A stretch of DNA of 64,000 nucleotides, from positions 248,001 to 312,000 of the forward strand of contig NZ_AP017929.1 of NCBI RefSeq assembly GCF_002370355.1, in the 5' to 3' direction. Below are positions 49,841 through 58,990 of the stretch, piece by piece. The notes under the pieces were generated by a model that saw only the letters and a list, made by a program, of their open reading frames with translations, was not told the origin of the DNA and ran no database searches. The first letter of the stretch is position 1; every line of letters starts with the position of its first letter. This stretch comes from Latilactobacillus sakei subsp. sakei DSM 20017 = JCM 1157 (GTDB taxonomy: Bacteria > Bacillota > Bacilli > Lactobacillales > Lactobacillaceae). Both the position numbers and the translations under genes were made by a program.

Positions 49841-52800
49841 CTATGGGCCAACTGATAGTGACCACGTCAATTTCGTTCGATAATGACCGGTATATCGTTT
49901 AGTAGTTGCCGGTACATTTAAACCAATACTATAATCGGCACTTTTTTCGTCACCAAAGCGATAAGCCCACTGCCCTTGTCCAACTTGGGTATAGGGATTT
50001 TCGGGATCACTGGTATCCGGTGAATCGGATTGGAAATGACCACTCTTAGTCATCGTCATTAAAGTGGCACTCTGGCCTGATGCCAATGTGAAGTGCTCAC
50101 TATTATTAGTGACAGTCCCCACATCGGTGTTCGATAACGTCTTAACGTTGCCATTTGAAAAGGCCCATTTTGCATCGGTTAACTCATGTTGTTCACTATC
50201 AACAAACGGTTTTGCTTGGCTAACCTGTAATTGCCAATTTTGAACGCCATAATTATCGGTGACCGTCACTGCTTGTGGCGTGCCCTGATTATGATTTAAA
50301 TAATACGTCCGGTCCATGGGTTTATTATTATAATCACCAAATTCCCAACTGCTAGGCGCATCAATCGATAACATTGCCTTTTTATAACCGTAAGTAATGA
50401 TTCGATCTTGGTCGCCAATTTGAGGATCATCGCGATACGCTTTTTGCCAATTCTCCGGTTTTAAATCTGGATCTTCACTGACTGAATAAATCGTGTAACC
50501 CTCAATCACCTTAGGGGCGACTTGCTGCCCTGGTAAAAGGGTTGATAAAGCTGTGCCAGTTTTACCAGACACCGTAATCGGCGCGGCAATTTGAGTCCCC
50601 GCACTAGCAGGCTGGCTAAGATCCTCATCTAAATCAACATACCGAATGGTTAATTGATGCTCTGATTGGACCACGTTCATATCAACTGTATTCGAGGTAA
50701 CTGGTTGACTCACGTTATCTGGTTGCTAGTGGCGCCCGTCGTGTTTTGATAATCGAGCTTAAAGCCGACTCGATCACCCGGACTCACATCCTGTTTGGTG
50801 TCCCAATCCGTATCCGTCGTTTCATTTTTTATCGCTTCGGTTAACGTCAATGGTTTCTTGACGTGTACGATAGCAGTGTTTGAAGTGGTACCGGCACCGT
50901 AACTTCCAGAAACCAATTTGAAAAGATTATCGATTTCTGGCGCACTATCGTCGTTGACAATCGCCTTAATTAGGACTTGTGCTTTTTGTCCGATTGCTAA
51001 ATTTTCGCCGAGTGCAATCTGCCATTGATCGTTAAATTTAATGAGCTGTTCTCCATGAAAATCACCATTTTCATCAGAATATGAAATTGATAGTTCCTTA
51101 TTATTATTAAATTTCAAATGTGAATCAAGTACATCTTCAAAGACCGCACCCCGATCTAATTGCTGACCACTTGGCTGGGTGATATTGACTTGGTAATCAA
51201 CTGTGTCACCCTTTTGAGCCGTTGTTGCCGTCTTAAATGGGGCATTATTACCATCAGCTGTCACATTACGTACCAACTTGGTAATCGTTGGGGGTGTTGC
51301 GACGGCCCAATAATAATCACCAGTTGGAACAGTCGTCCCATCGTACTGGGCCATTAATGCTGCTGATGTATAGGTATTCCCAACTTGATTATCATTTGCA
51401 TCATGTCGTTGCCACTTCCCAAAATAGGGTGTTTCAGTGCTGGGTTCTGCTAATGATGGTCCAGTTGAGGCACTCGTTAAGAATTTAAATTTGGGTCCCA
51501 ACCGCAGGTGCGCTAATTGTTGATCATTCAAAAACATGCCGCCCATATTCGTTACCTGACTCGTATCCCAATTCGTGAAATAAGCACCCGTTAATTTCGT
51601 CATCCCACGCAGCATATAACTCATATCGGTTACACTAGCGGTATTCCAATCAGGATAATCAAGCGTTGTTAACTTCGTCGCATCAAACATGAGTCGCATA
51701 CTTTGGACGTTGCTCGTATCCCAATCAGCAATTTCTAACTGATCAACGCCACTCTTGGCAAACATGCCCGCCATGGTTGTCACTTTAGTGGTCTGCCAAT
51801 CTTTAACCGCTAAAGTCTTAACACCGACAGTCCCGGAAAATGTTGAAGCCATATTCGTCACATTAGCGGTTTGCCACTTAGAAACGTCTAACTGCGTTAA
51901 TCTTTGATCACCGCTGAACGTGTAAGACAACGATGTATTTTTGCCGAGCTGCCATTTTGAGACATCTAAGGTTTCAAGTCTTGAACATCCCGAAAAAGTA
52001 TAAGCCATTGTCGTCACTTGGCTTGTATCCCAATTCGAAACATCTAATTCGGCAATACTAGTATTCAGAAAAGTACTACTTAAATTAGTAACGTGACTGG
52101 TATCCCAATTTGAAACATCTAAAACAGTAATGCCCGATTGTGAAAAGGTACTCCCCAGATTAGTCATTTTTGCCGTCTGCCATTTTGAAACATCTAAGTT
52201 CGTTAAGGCCGTACAATTGAAAAATGTGTTATTCATATTTTGAATATTAGAAGTGTCCCAATTCGTACTATTTAGCTGACTTAATTTTTTATCACCACTG
52301 AAGCATCTTACCATTGTGGTGACTTGCCCAAGCTGCCAATTCGCTGTGTCGCCAACAGATACTAGGTTGGCACAATCACTAAACATCGAATTCATTGCTG
52401 TCACTTTTGAAAAATCTAAGTTAGTCGCGTCAACTGATTGCAGCGCACTGTCACTGGCAAATAACATCGTAAAATTAGTGGCCCCTTTTAGATTAGCTAA
52501 CCCCTGAACCGTTGTTAAGTTGGTCAACCCCCAAAATATATAGGAGACATCTTTAGCTGTAATTTCACCATCAATGCTGATATGCGCAATCCGCGCAATA
52601 TAAGGCGAATTAGGGAAATACCAAGGTGTATTAGTATTATCATTAGCCACCTTATCTGGCAATACACCGCCTGATAAATGTAAGGTCGCCGTTGTATCAT
52701 CGATATACCAGGTGACTGTTCCCAAACTGGTGCCTGCTCGTTGATCAAGTTGCTGCTTTTGGGGTTGGCTAGTTTTTTTAGTCTGCGGTGCTTCAAGTAG

Positions 52801-53067
52801 CGTCGCTTTTTCACCTGACGTTGCTGGCGTTATGGTTTGTGTTTCCGCATCTGAAGCCGCCTTTTTTTGAATGACACTATTTGATTGTTTAGTTGGTGTT
52901 GAACCTGAAATAGCGTCCTGAGCTATTTTAGTGATCGTTTCCGAAGACGCATTAGCAGGCGCTTCAACAGCATTTACTTCAGTCGTCATTACCGAACTCG
53001 CTAACATGTTTACCATTAATAATAAAGTCATGCATAATTTAAATAGCCTCAATACGTACCACCTCAA
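49841..53067 (-). pseudogene. Large BspA-repeat WxL surface protein, cluster 4, frameshifted
   Basis: The 785-residue N-terminal frame has a signal peptide (about 1-33), a Thr/Gln-rich linker, and from about residue 150 to 530 a long array of about 23-residue BspA-type (DUF285) repeats of the form LDVSNWDTSxVTxMxxTFxx. A DUF11-like domain follows (TITKLVRNVTADGNNAPF) and the frame ends at 50710. The remaining 290 residues (MucBP-like IRYVDLDEDLSQPASAG, WxL motifs QNWQLQVSQ and LTWSLSVGP) are in another frame from about 50715; adding one C in the AACCAGATAACGTG stretch joins them. The N-terminal product would be secreted but unanchored. Confidence 0.9.
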
Positions 53068-53123
53068 TCATCTCTTGCCAATTTAATTAATCTATAATTC
53101 AATTAATACCTTAGCATTTAACA

Positions 53124-53146
53124 GGTGGTAATTATTGTTTAAAATT
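53124..53146 (-). promoter_or_regulatory. Upstream element shared with cluster 3, copy 2
   Basis: On the minus strand the block reads AATTTTAAACAATAATTACC then ACC, about 57-79 nt upstream of the cluster 4 large-protein start. It parallels 46055-46078 in sequence (AACAATAATT(T)ACC) and distance. Confidence 0.45.
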
Positions 53147-53205
53147 CAAATGCCAATTTGAATTTTTGAAAAAAACCTATATTGACAATCATCAGCTAGA
53201 CACAT

Positions 53206-53240
53206 AAAAAAACCGTTATCCATTTTGGGATAACGGTTTG
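53206..53240. terminator. Terminator downstream of the choloylglycine hydrolase gene
   Basis: AAACCGTTATCC and GGATAACGGTTT pair perfectly around six bases, 12 nt past the hydrolase stop codon. Confidence 0.85.
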
Positions 53241-53251
53241 GTTATTTTTAG

Positions 53252-54244
53252 TTAGTTAAGGATGGTATTTTGCTGACCTTGCGGTAAATGATATATTACT
53301 GGTTCCTTTTGATTCTCAATGAGGTCAGTTGTTAAATTGGTTTGATAAACATGACGATTATCGTAATTGACCATATAATAAGCCAAGTTGTTGAGCCCGC
53401 TGATGCCTTGATATTGCGTATAATCTGAACTACCACCCGAACCAATATTAACACCCTTTGGAATTGTGACATTATCTAAGATATGCAAAATATGATTAAC
53501 CCCTTCGGCCACGTTATTGGCTTCTGGCATATATTGCCGACTATAGGCAGCCCGGACAAACCGATCTGGTGGCGTATAACTTCCGGGTAACGCCTGGGTC
53601 CCCGTCCCTTGGCTAAAAGGACCTGCTTGATAATTACCAAAAGGCCGCTCCATAAAGGGTTGTGGTTGTAAATTCAAATAATTACTCAAATTCTTAATGT
53701 GCCAGTCTAAATCCGGCGTATTAGTCATCACCCCAACCGGATCATCAATTAACTGAAGCCCATTGCCGCGGGGTTCAATCACCATTGTTTTACCGGAACG
53801 ATCCGATAATATCCAATGTAGTGGTTGGTTCGCGCCCATTACACCTTGGTCGCTTTCGATAATCCGCACGTTGTCTAAATCCGCAGCCACTTCTTCTAAA
53901 GTTTGATAGTTTCCCAAAACCCACACGATAAATTCTTCAGCCACCAAATTCAATTTATTAGGTACTGGTTGTGGCTCGTAAACTGCGGCGTGCGCGAAAT
54001 ATAACTCAGCACAGCCTAAGCCATGTTCATTAAAACCATCGGCTACTAGATATTGATCACCCAACTTAGCACCGGCCCCCATCAACGCGTATTGATTTTG
54101 AATCGCTTGCTTTTCCAAAACCGGTTGCCATTGATGTTGGCGCGGTAAAAAGAGCGGATTACCATTTAATTCAAATGAAAAATCCATGGTTCTTGCTAAA
54201 AAATGATGCCCGTCAACGGTTGAATAAGTGAGACTTGTACACAT
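53252..54244 (-). CDS. Choloylglycine hydrolase family protein (bile salt hydrolase or penicillin V acylase)
   Basis: A 330-residue Ntn-hydrolase. The start at 54244 puts the nucleophile at Cys2 (MCTSLTYST), exposed after Met removal; AAGGGGA lies 8 nt upstream. Other family residues are visible: Arg18 and Asp21 (LARTMDF), Asn in VMTNTPDLDWH (near 175), and Arg near 228. The enzyme cleaves amide bonds of conjugated bile salts, penicillin V or N-acyl homoserine lactones; the choice cannot be read from sequence. It is monocistronic, just upstream of cluster 4. Confidence 0.92.
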   Translation of the reverse strand: MCTSLTYSTVDGHHFLARTMDFSFELNGNPLFLPRQHQWQPVLEKQAIQNQYALMGAGAKLGDQYLVADGFNEHGLGCAELYFAHAAVYEPQPVPNKLNLVAEEFIVWVLGNYQTLEEVAADLDNVRIIESDQGVMGANQPLHWILSDRSGKTMVIEPRGNGLQLIDDPVGVMTNTPDLDWHIKNLSNYLNLQPQPFMERPFGNYQAGPFSQGTGTQALPGSYTPPDRFVRAAYSRQYMPEANNVAEGVNHILHILDNVTIPKGVNIGSGGSSDYTQYQGISGLNNLAYYMVNYDNRHVYQTNLTTDLIENQKEPVIYHLPQGQQNTILN

Positions 54245-54440
54245 TGTCATTTCCCCTTTAATCATGATTAAAGTCTATGCTAGCACTAGCAAAGTCCGCA
54301 AAATAACACGATTTTTAACTCATCATTTAAAAATTAAATAACATATCGCCAATTAAATGGCTCTTAATTAAAGTTTAACGTTTTCGCCACCCATTTCACG
54401 CTATACTATTAGTATTTAGAAATAACGGGAGGTGTTTCAT

Positions 54441-55058
54441 TTGTCCAAAAAAGTTCTGACGATTCATGCTATTATCCTGCTCTTTTTCGCGTTAATTTTA
54501 CTCTATCAAAGTCGGTTTGCCTTCTTAATTTGGAACATCATTTTAGCCCTAATACCGTTTGATCTGAGTTTACTGGGGCGCTTATTCAAAAATAGTCGTT
54601 GGCGCTACTTAATCGGAGTAGTTTGGCTACTCTTTTTCCCCAACGCACTCTACATGATTACCGACTTCAGTCACCTCTCATCAATTGGTGTTGGCTTGAG
54701 CACCGCCTTCCAATTTGTGGAATACGCGATTTTAGCCGGCGGGATTTTTGTCGGTGTCACCTTAGGGCTGACGAGTTTATTCATCCTTTATCCACTCTTT
54801 ATCCCCAACTATCAACGCCTCGTTAATCAAGCAGCGACCTTCGGTGTTTTAAGTGTTTGTTCCTCAGTCGCCATTTATATCGGGCGCTTTTTACGAATCA
54901 ACTCGTGGGATGTTTTCTACCAACTCCACACAACAATCGCGAGCGTTCTCGGTGTTTTGAACCAATCTGATTTTTGGATTTTCGTGATCGCATTTTCAAT
55001 TCTACAACTGATATTGATGTTGATGGGCTACCAATTAGCACAACTCGATGACCTATAA
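54441..55058 (+). CDS. DUF1361 integral membrane protein
   Basis: A 205-residue protein of about six membrane helices with the family feature WLLFFPNALYMITDFSHL near residue 65. It uses a TTG start at 54441 with GGGAGG 8 nt upstream; a GTG three codons earlier overlaps the ribosome site and is less likely. Function is unknown. It is monocistronic and convergent with the DUF308 gene. Confidence 0.85.
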   Translation: MSKKVLTIHAIILLFFALILLYQSRFAFLIWNIILALIPFDLSLLGRLFKNSRWRYLIGVVWLLFFPNALYMITDFSHLSSIGVGLSTAFQFVEYAILAGGIFVGVTLGLTSLFILYPLFIPNYQRLVNQAATFGVLSVCSSVAIYIGRFLRINSWDVFYQLHTTIASVLGVLNQSDFWIFVIAFSILQLILMLMGYQLAQLDDL

Positions 55059-55062
55059 ACCA

Positions 55063-55099
55063 ATAAAAAAAAGCCCTCGCATACTGCGAGGGCTTTTTC
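55063..55099. terminator. Bidirectional terminator between DUF1361 and DUF308 genes
   Basis: AAAAAGCCCTCGCA and TGCGAGGGCTTTTT form a stem with a short loop between two convergent genes. Confidence 0.92.
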
Positions 55100-55114
55100 A
55101 CTGTTTAACTGCGC

Positions 55115-55651
55115 TTATTTTTGCCAAGCTAAGTAATGCGCAACTTTAAAGATACCGAGAACCACTAGAATTGCGCCTAATAAGGTCCACAGCATAACTG
55201 CCCCGTAGAGCGGTGTCATCAGAAGAATTATCCCTGCAACAATACTCAAGACCGCAGAGAATATCGTCCAACCCTTAGAAACTGCTAAGCGCACTGTTCC
55301 CAATTCCACAAAGCCTTCTACCAACCACGTGATTCCTACAAAAATCCCGACTAGTAGGAATAAGTAGGTTGCGCTAGCAGCTAAATTAACGCATACAAAG
55401 ATCCCAACAATGAGATACAAAAGGCCTAAGAGCAAGTGCCCTAGTCGAACCCATGTATTTTCATCAACTTCTTTAAAAATAGAAAGGATGTCGAACAGAC
55501 CGATAATGATAAAAACAACACCTACCATCACCGTGACACCCATGGCTGATTGCCCGGGTAAAAACAGGATTAATAGACCCAATATTAAGGACAATAAGCC
55601 ATTCACACCAGTTGCTTGGCGTAACTTATTCGAAATATTCTTTGATAACAT
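55115..55651 (-). CDS. HdeD-type (DUF308) membrane protein
   Basis: A 178-residue protein with about six membrane helices in three HdeD-like pairs (GLLSLILGLLILFLPGQSAM; WTIFSAVLSIVAGIILLMTP). HdeD relatives are linked to acid or envelope stress. It begins 35 bp after clpL on the same strand and probably shares its heat-inducible promoter. Confidence 0.87.
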   Translation of the reverse strand: MLSKNISNKLRQATGVNGLLSLILGLLILFLPGQSAMGVTVMVGVVFIIIGLFDILSIFKEVDENTWVRLGHLLLGLLYLIVGIFVCVNLAASATYLFLLVGIFVGITWLVEGFVELGTVRLAVSKGWTIFSAVLSIVAGIILLMTPLYGAVMLWTLLGAILVVLGIFKVAHYLAWQK

Positions 55652-55686
55652 CTTGAGGACTTCTTCCGTAAAAAAATTTTCAGTCT

Positions 55687-57810
55687 TTAGTTTTCAGAGT
55701 CGACCGCTTGAATGACAATCTGATCATCAACTAAATCTGCCTTTAAGTCTTTGACATCTGCATGATCGAGGTAAAAATCAGTGACCTTATCTCTGATTTG
55801 TTGTTCAATAACCCGTCTTAATGGACGAGCCCCCATTGCCTCATCGTAGCCTTCTTCCATCAACCAATCCTTAGCTTCTTTTGAAACAACTAAGGTTAAT
55901 TCTTTTTTAGCTAATGTTTGTTCAACGTTGGTTAACATTAAATCCACAATTTGTGACAAGTCAGCTTTCGTTAAATGCGTAAATTCAACAATCCCGTTAA
56001 ACCGGTTTAAGAATTCTGGTCTGAAGTATGGTGCTAACTTATCTAATAACTTAGCATCTTCTTGGTCGTTCATGGTTAATTTTTCATTACCAAAACCGGC
56101 ATTAGATGTCGCGATAATCACCGTGTTCTTAAAGTCGATCACGTTCCCTTGACCATCCGTTAAGCGACCATCGTCCATCACTTGTAGTAATAATGTTAAA
56201 ACTTGTGGATCAGCTTTTTCAATTTCATCAAACAAGACAATTGAATATGGGTTACGACGAACGCGTTCGGTTAATGTATTCGAATTATCGTCATAGCCAA
56301 CATAACCGGCTGTCGTCCCAATCAATTTAGAAACGGCTGTCCGGTCAGCATATTCACTCATATCCAAACGGATAATCGCTTCTTTGTTACCAAACATATC
56401 TAAGGCTAATTGTTTTGCTAATTCAGTTTTCCCAACCCCAGTTGGACCAACAAATAAGAAGCTCCCAATTGGTTGATTACCTTCCGAAAAACCTGCCCGA
56501 TTTCTGCGAATAGCCCGCGCTACCATTTCAACAGCTTCATCTTGACCAATGACCTTATCTTTTAAGCGTTGGCCTAAGTTCTTCAAGCGTTGAATATCAT
56601 TGCTCCCCATTTTGGCAACGGGAATCCCAGTTAATCTTTCAACAGATTGTGCAATATCATCAACAGTCGCAATCACTTCTGCCGCATGCTGATCATCGGT
56701 TGCCAATTGCGCTTTAATTTTTTCAATTTTAACTTTTAGCTCTTCAGCAGCTTGATAATTTTCAGCTTCGACAGCTGCGGCTTTATCAGCTTCTAATTGT
56801 TTAAGTTCAGCCGCCAATTTAGCTTTATCTGTTTCTGGGCGTTTAGCTGCTAAATGAGCCGCAGTCATATCTAATAAATCGATTGCCTTGTCAGGCAACG
56901 TCCGTTGTGGAATATATTGAGCAGAATAGTCAACGGCCGCCTTCAAAACGTCATCTGGTAGTTCAATGTGATGGTGTTTTTCATACAAGCCTTTAATCCC
57001 CTGTAAGATTTTAACCGTATCTGCTGCGCTAGGTTCATTGACCAGCACATCGTTAAATCGTCTTGCTAATGCGGCATTTTTCAAAATTGTGTTGCGATAT
57101 TCATCTTGGGTTGTCGCACCGATGACCGTCAACTCACCACGTGATAAAGCTGGCTTGATAATATCGGCTAACCCTTTGCCGCCATCTTCGCCACCAGTTG
57201 AACCAATCCCTAAAATTTGATGAATTTCGTCGAAAAAGAGAATAACATTGCCGGCTGCTTTTACTTCTTTAATTAAATTTTTAATATTTTCTTCAAATGA
57301 ACCACGATATTGTGTCCCAGCTTCTAGTGAGGACAAATCGATTGAATAGATTTCTTTATCCTTAATGGCTTCGGGTACTTTCCCAGCCACAATTTCTTGT
57401 GCTAATCCTTCAACCACTGCGGTCTTCCCAACACCTGCATCCCCAACTAGAATGGGATTATTTTTAGTCCGGCGACTCAATATTTCAGCTGTTTCTTGAA
57501 TTTCATTATACCGGCCAATCACAGGATCTAATAAACCATCCCGTGCTTCTTGGGTTAAGTTTCGACCTAATTTTTCAAGAATGCCACCTTTTTTAAGGGC
57601 ATGTTCACCATTTTGCTTAATTTCAATTTCTTTTTCTCGATTAGGTAATTTACCAGTTGCCCGATACTGAGCAAACTCATCCGGTGATAATTCTCGTCCG
57701 TTAATCACATATCGCGCTGACTCTGAATTACCCATTCTTCTGAAAACTTGATTGAAGATATCATCCATATCATTATTAAAAAAAGGATCATTTCCGTACA
57801 TATTTGCCAT
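55687..57810 (-). CDS. clpL: ATP-dependent chaperone ClpL
   Basis: A 707-residue Hsp100 disaggregase that resolves aggregated proteins during heat and other stress. It has two AAA+ modules: Walker A GDAGVGKT at 123-130 with Walker [10 protein letters not shown], and GPTGVGKT near 455 with [15 protein letters not shown]-like coiled middle segment sits near 330-380 ([20 protein letters not shown]), and the protein lacks the ClpC N-domain, as ClpL does. GGAGG lies upstream of the ATG. A CIRCE-like element at the promoter suggests HrcA control. ClpL lacks a ClpP-docking loop in the family, so it acts as a chaperone. Confidence 0.95.
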   Translation of the reverse strand: MANMYGNDPFFNNDMDDIFNQVFRRMGNSESARYVINGRELSPDEFAQYRATGKLPNREKEIEIKQNGEHALKKGGILEKLGRNLTQEARDGLLDPVIGRYNEIQETAEILSRRTKNNPILVGDAGVGKTAVVEGLAQEIVAGKVPEAIKDKEIYSIDLSSLEAGTQYRGSFEENIKNLIKEVKAAGNVILFFDEIHQILGIGSTGGEDGGKGLADIIKPALSRGELTVIGATTQDEYRNTILKNAALARRFNDVLVNEPSAADTVKILQGIKGLYEKHHHIELPDDVLKAAVDYSAQYIPQRTLPDKAIDLLDMTAAHLAAKRPETDKAKLAAELKQLEADKAAAVEAENYQAAEELKVKIEKIKAQLATDDQHAAEVIATVDDIAQSVERLTGIPVAKMGSNDIQRLKNLGQRLKDKVIGQDEAVEMVARAIRRNRAGFSEGNQPIGSFLFVGPTGVGKTELAKQLALDMFGNKEAIIRLDMSEYADRTAVSKLIGTTAGYVGYDDNSNTLTERVRRNPYSIVLFDEIEKADPQVLTLLLQVMDDGRLTDGQGNVIDFKNTVIIATSNAGFGNEKLTMNDQEDAKLLDKLAPYFRPEFLNRFNGIVEFTHLTKADLSQIVDLMLTNVEQTLAKKELTLVVSKEAKDWLMEEGYDEAMGARPLRRVIEQQIRDKVTDFYLDHADVKDLKADLVDDQIVIQAVDSEN

Positions 57811-57891
57811 ACAACTGCACCTCCATTATATTAAACATTAAATGACTAGTGGCTATCTTATCAATAACCTAATCATTTTGCTTATGGTTCT

Positions 57892-57931
57892 ATTATAACA
57901 CTTTTTAGCACTCGATCAAGAAAAGTGCTAC
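57892..57931 (-). promoter_or_regulatory. clpL promoter with CIRCE-like (HrcA) operator
   Basis: TTAGCACTC (57905-57913), nine bases, then AAGTGCTAC (57923-57931) match the CIRCE form TTAGCACTC-N9-GAGTGCTAA with two mismatches in the second arm. On the minus strand, TTGATC (57919-57914) and TATAAT (57897-57892), 16 bp apart, form the promoter, and the operator covers the -35. Confidence 0.8.
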
Positions 57932-58044
57932 GAAGTTTCAGTGGTTAACTATCTTCAAAGTTGATGGGTAGTGCATATTTTCACTAAATAGGCACACTCG
58001 GTATTACTTTTCAGTGTACAAATTTAGCATAGCCACTTTTAAGC

Positions 58045-58083
58045 AAAAAAATAGGCTAATCCCCTGCGGGACTAACCTATTTG
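58045..58083 (-). terminator. Hairpin terminator-like structure upstream of the clpL promoter
   Basis: On the minus strand, AAATAGGTTAGTCCC and GGGATTAGCCTATTT pair around GCAG, followed by a T run. It lies upstream of the clpL promoter and could stop readthrough from gpmA. Confidence 0.75.
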
Positions 58084-58090
58084 AGTAAGC

Positions 58091-58125
58091 TAAAACGTGC
58101 TTCCTCCCTAGCTTCTTCCGTCTAG
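58091..58125 (-). repeat. Second copy of a short intergenic motif
   Basis: On the minus strand, CGGAAGAAGCT, eight bases, AGCACGTTTTA match a segment of the element at 2085-2218. Both are intergenic. The significance is uncertain. Confidence 0.35.
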
Positions 58126-58130
58126 TTACA

Positions 58131-58176
58131 AATAAGCGCCTATCATCAAAAGTTCAGATGATAGGCGCTTATTTTA
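58131..58176. terminator. Terminator downstream of gpmA
   Basis: AATAAGCGCCTATCATC and GATGATAGGCGCTTATT form a perfect 17-bp stem around nine bases, about 32 nt past the gpmA stop codon. Confidence 0.8.
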
Positions 58177-58205
58177 CACTATACTCAGAAACCAACCGCA
58201 CTATA

Positions 58206-58895
58206 TTAGTTTAATTTCTTCTTGCTTACTACGTTTAAGTTTTCATCTAAATCATAAACAACTGGTTCGCCTGTTGCCATTTCAACGTCCATGATGTCTT
58301 CATCAGAGATGTTTTCGATGTATTTTGTTAAGGCGCGTAGTGAGTTACCGTGAGCTGCAACAATGATGTTTTGGCCGTCGATTAATTTTGGAGCGATTTC
58401 GTCTTCCCAGAATGGGATAACACGTTCCAAAGTAACCTTCAAGTTTTCGCCACCAGGAATCGCTTTTGGATCTAAGTGTGCGTAACGACGGTCGTTTGCT
58501 GCTGAACCTTCATCACTTGCATCCAATAGTGGAGGAAGTGTATCGTATGAACGACGCCAGATGTGAACTTGTTCGTCGCCCCATTTTTCAGCTGCTTCAG
58601 CTTTGTTTTGGCCTTGTAATGCACCATAATGACGTTCGTTTAAACGCCATGATTTTGTTTCAGGAATCCATAATTGGTCTGAACCTTCAAGTGCATAGTG
58701 TAATGTCTTGATGGCACGAGTCAATACTGATGTGTAAGCTTGGTCAAAAAGGATGCCTTCTTTTTTCAATAAAGCACCAGCGTTTTGAGCTTGGCGTACG
58801 CCTTCTTCGCTTAAGTTAACATCAACCCAACCAGTGAATTGGTTTGATAAGTTCCATTCACTTTGTCCGTGACGAATAAAAACTAATTTAGCCAT
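58206..58895 (-). CDS. gpmA: 2,3-bisphosphoglycerate-dependent phosphoglycerate mutase
   Basis: A 229-residue glycolytic enzyme interconverting 3- and 2-phosphoglycerate. The phospho-acceptor His9 lies in [12 protein letters not shown], with the family segments [10 protein letters not shown] (near 85) and [13 protein letters not shown] (near 180). Length is normal for the dimeric dPGM. It is monocistronic with its own terminator. Lactobacilli often carry several paralogues, so this need not be the main one. Confidence 0.96.
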   Translation of the reverse strand: MAKLVFIRHGQSEWNLSNQFTGWVDVNLSEEGVRQAQNAGALLKKEGILFDQAYTSVLTRAIKTLHYALEGSDQLWIPETKSWRLNERHYGALQGQNKAEAAEKWGDEQVHIWRRSYDTLPPLLDASDEGSAANDRRYAHLDPKAIPGGENLKVTLERVIPFWEDEIAPKLIDGQNIIVAAHGNSLRALTKYIENISDEDIMDVEMATGEPVVYDLDENLNVVSKKKLN

Positions 58896-58990
58896 GTGTA
58901 AGTAACCTCACTTTTTTTATTTTTACTCTGTCCATTTTACACTGTTTCCATCACAATTTACAGTCTTATCTTTTCAGAAAATAATGAACT

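Noticed and set aside
51477-52620. Regular repeats here considered as a CRISPR or DNA-level tandem array
   Set aside because: The periodicity is at protein level (BspA-type repeats of about 23 residues) with diverged DNA, within a coding frame.
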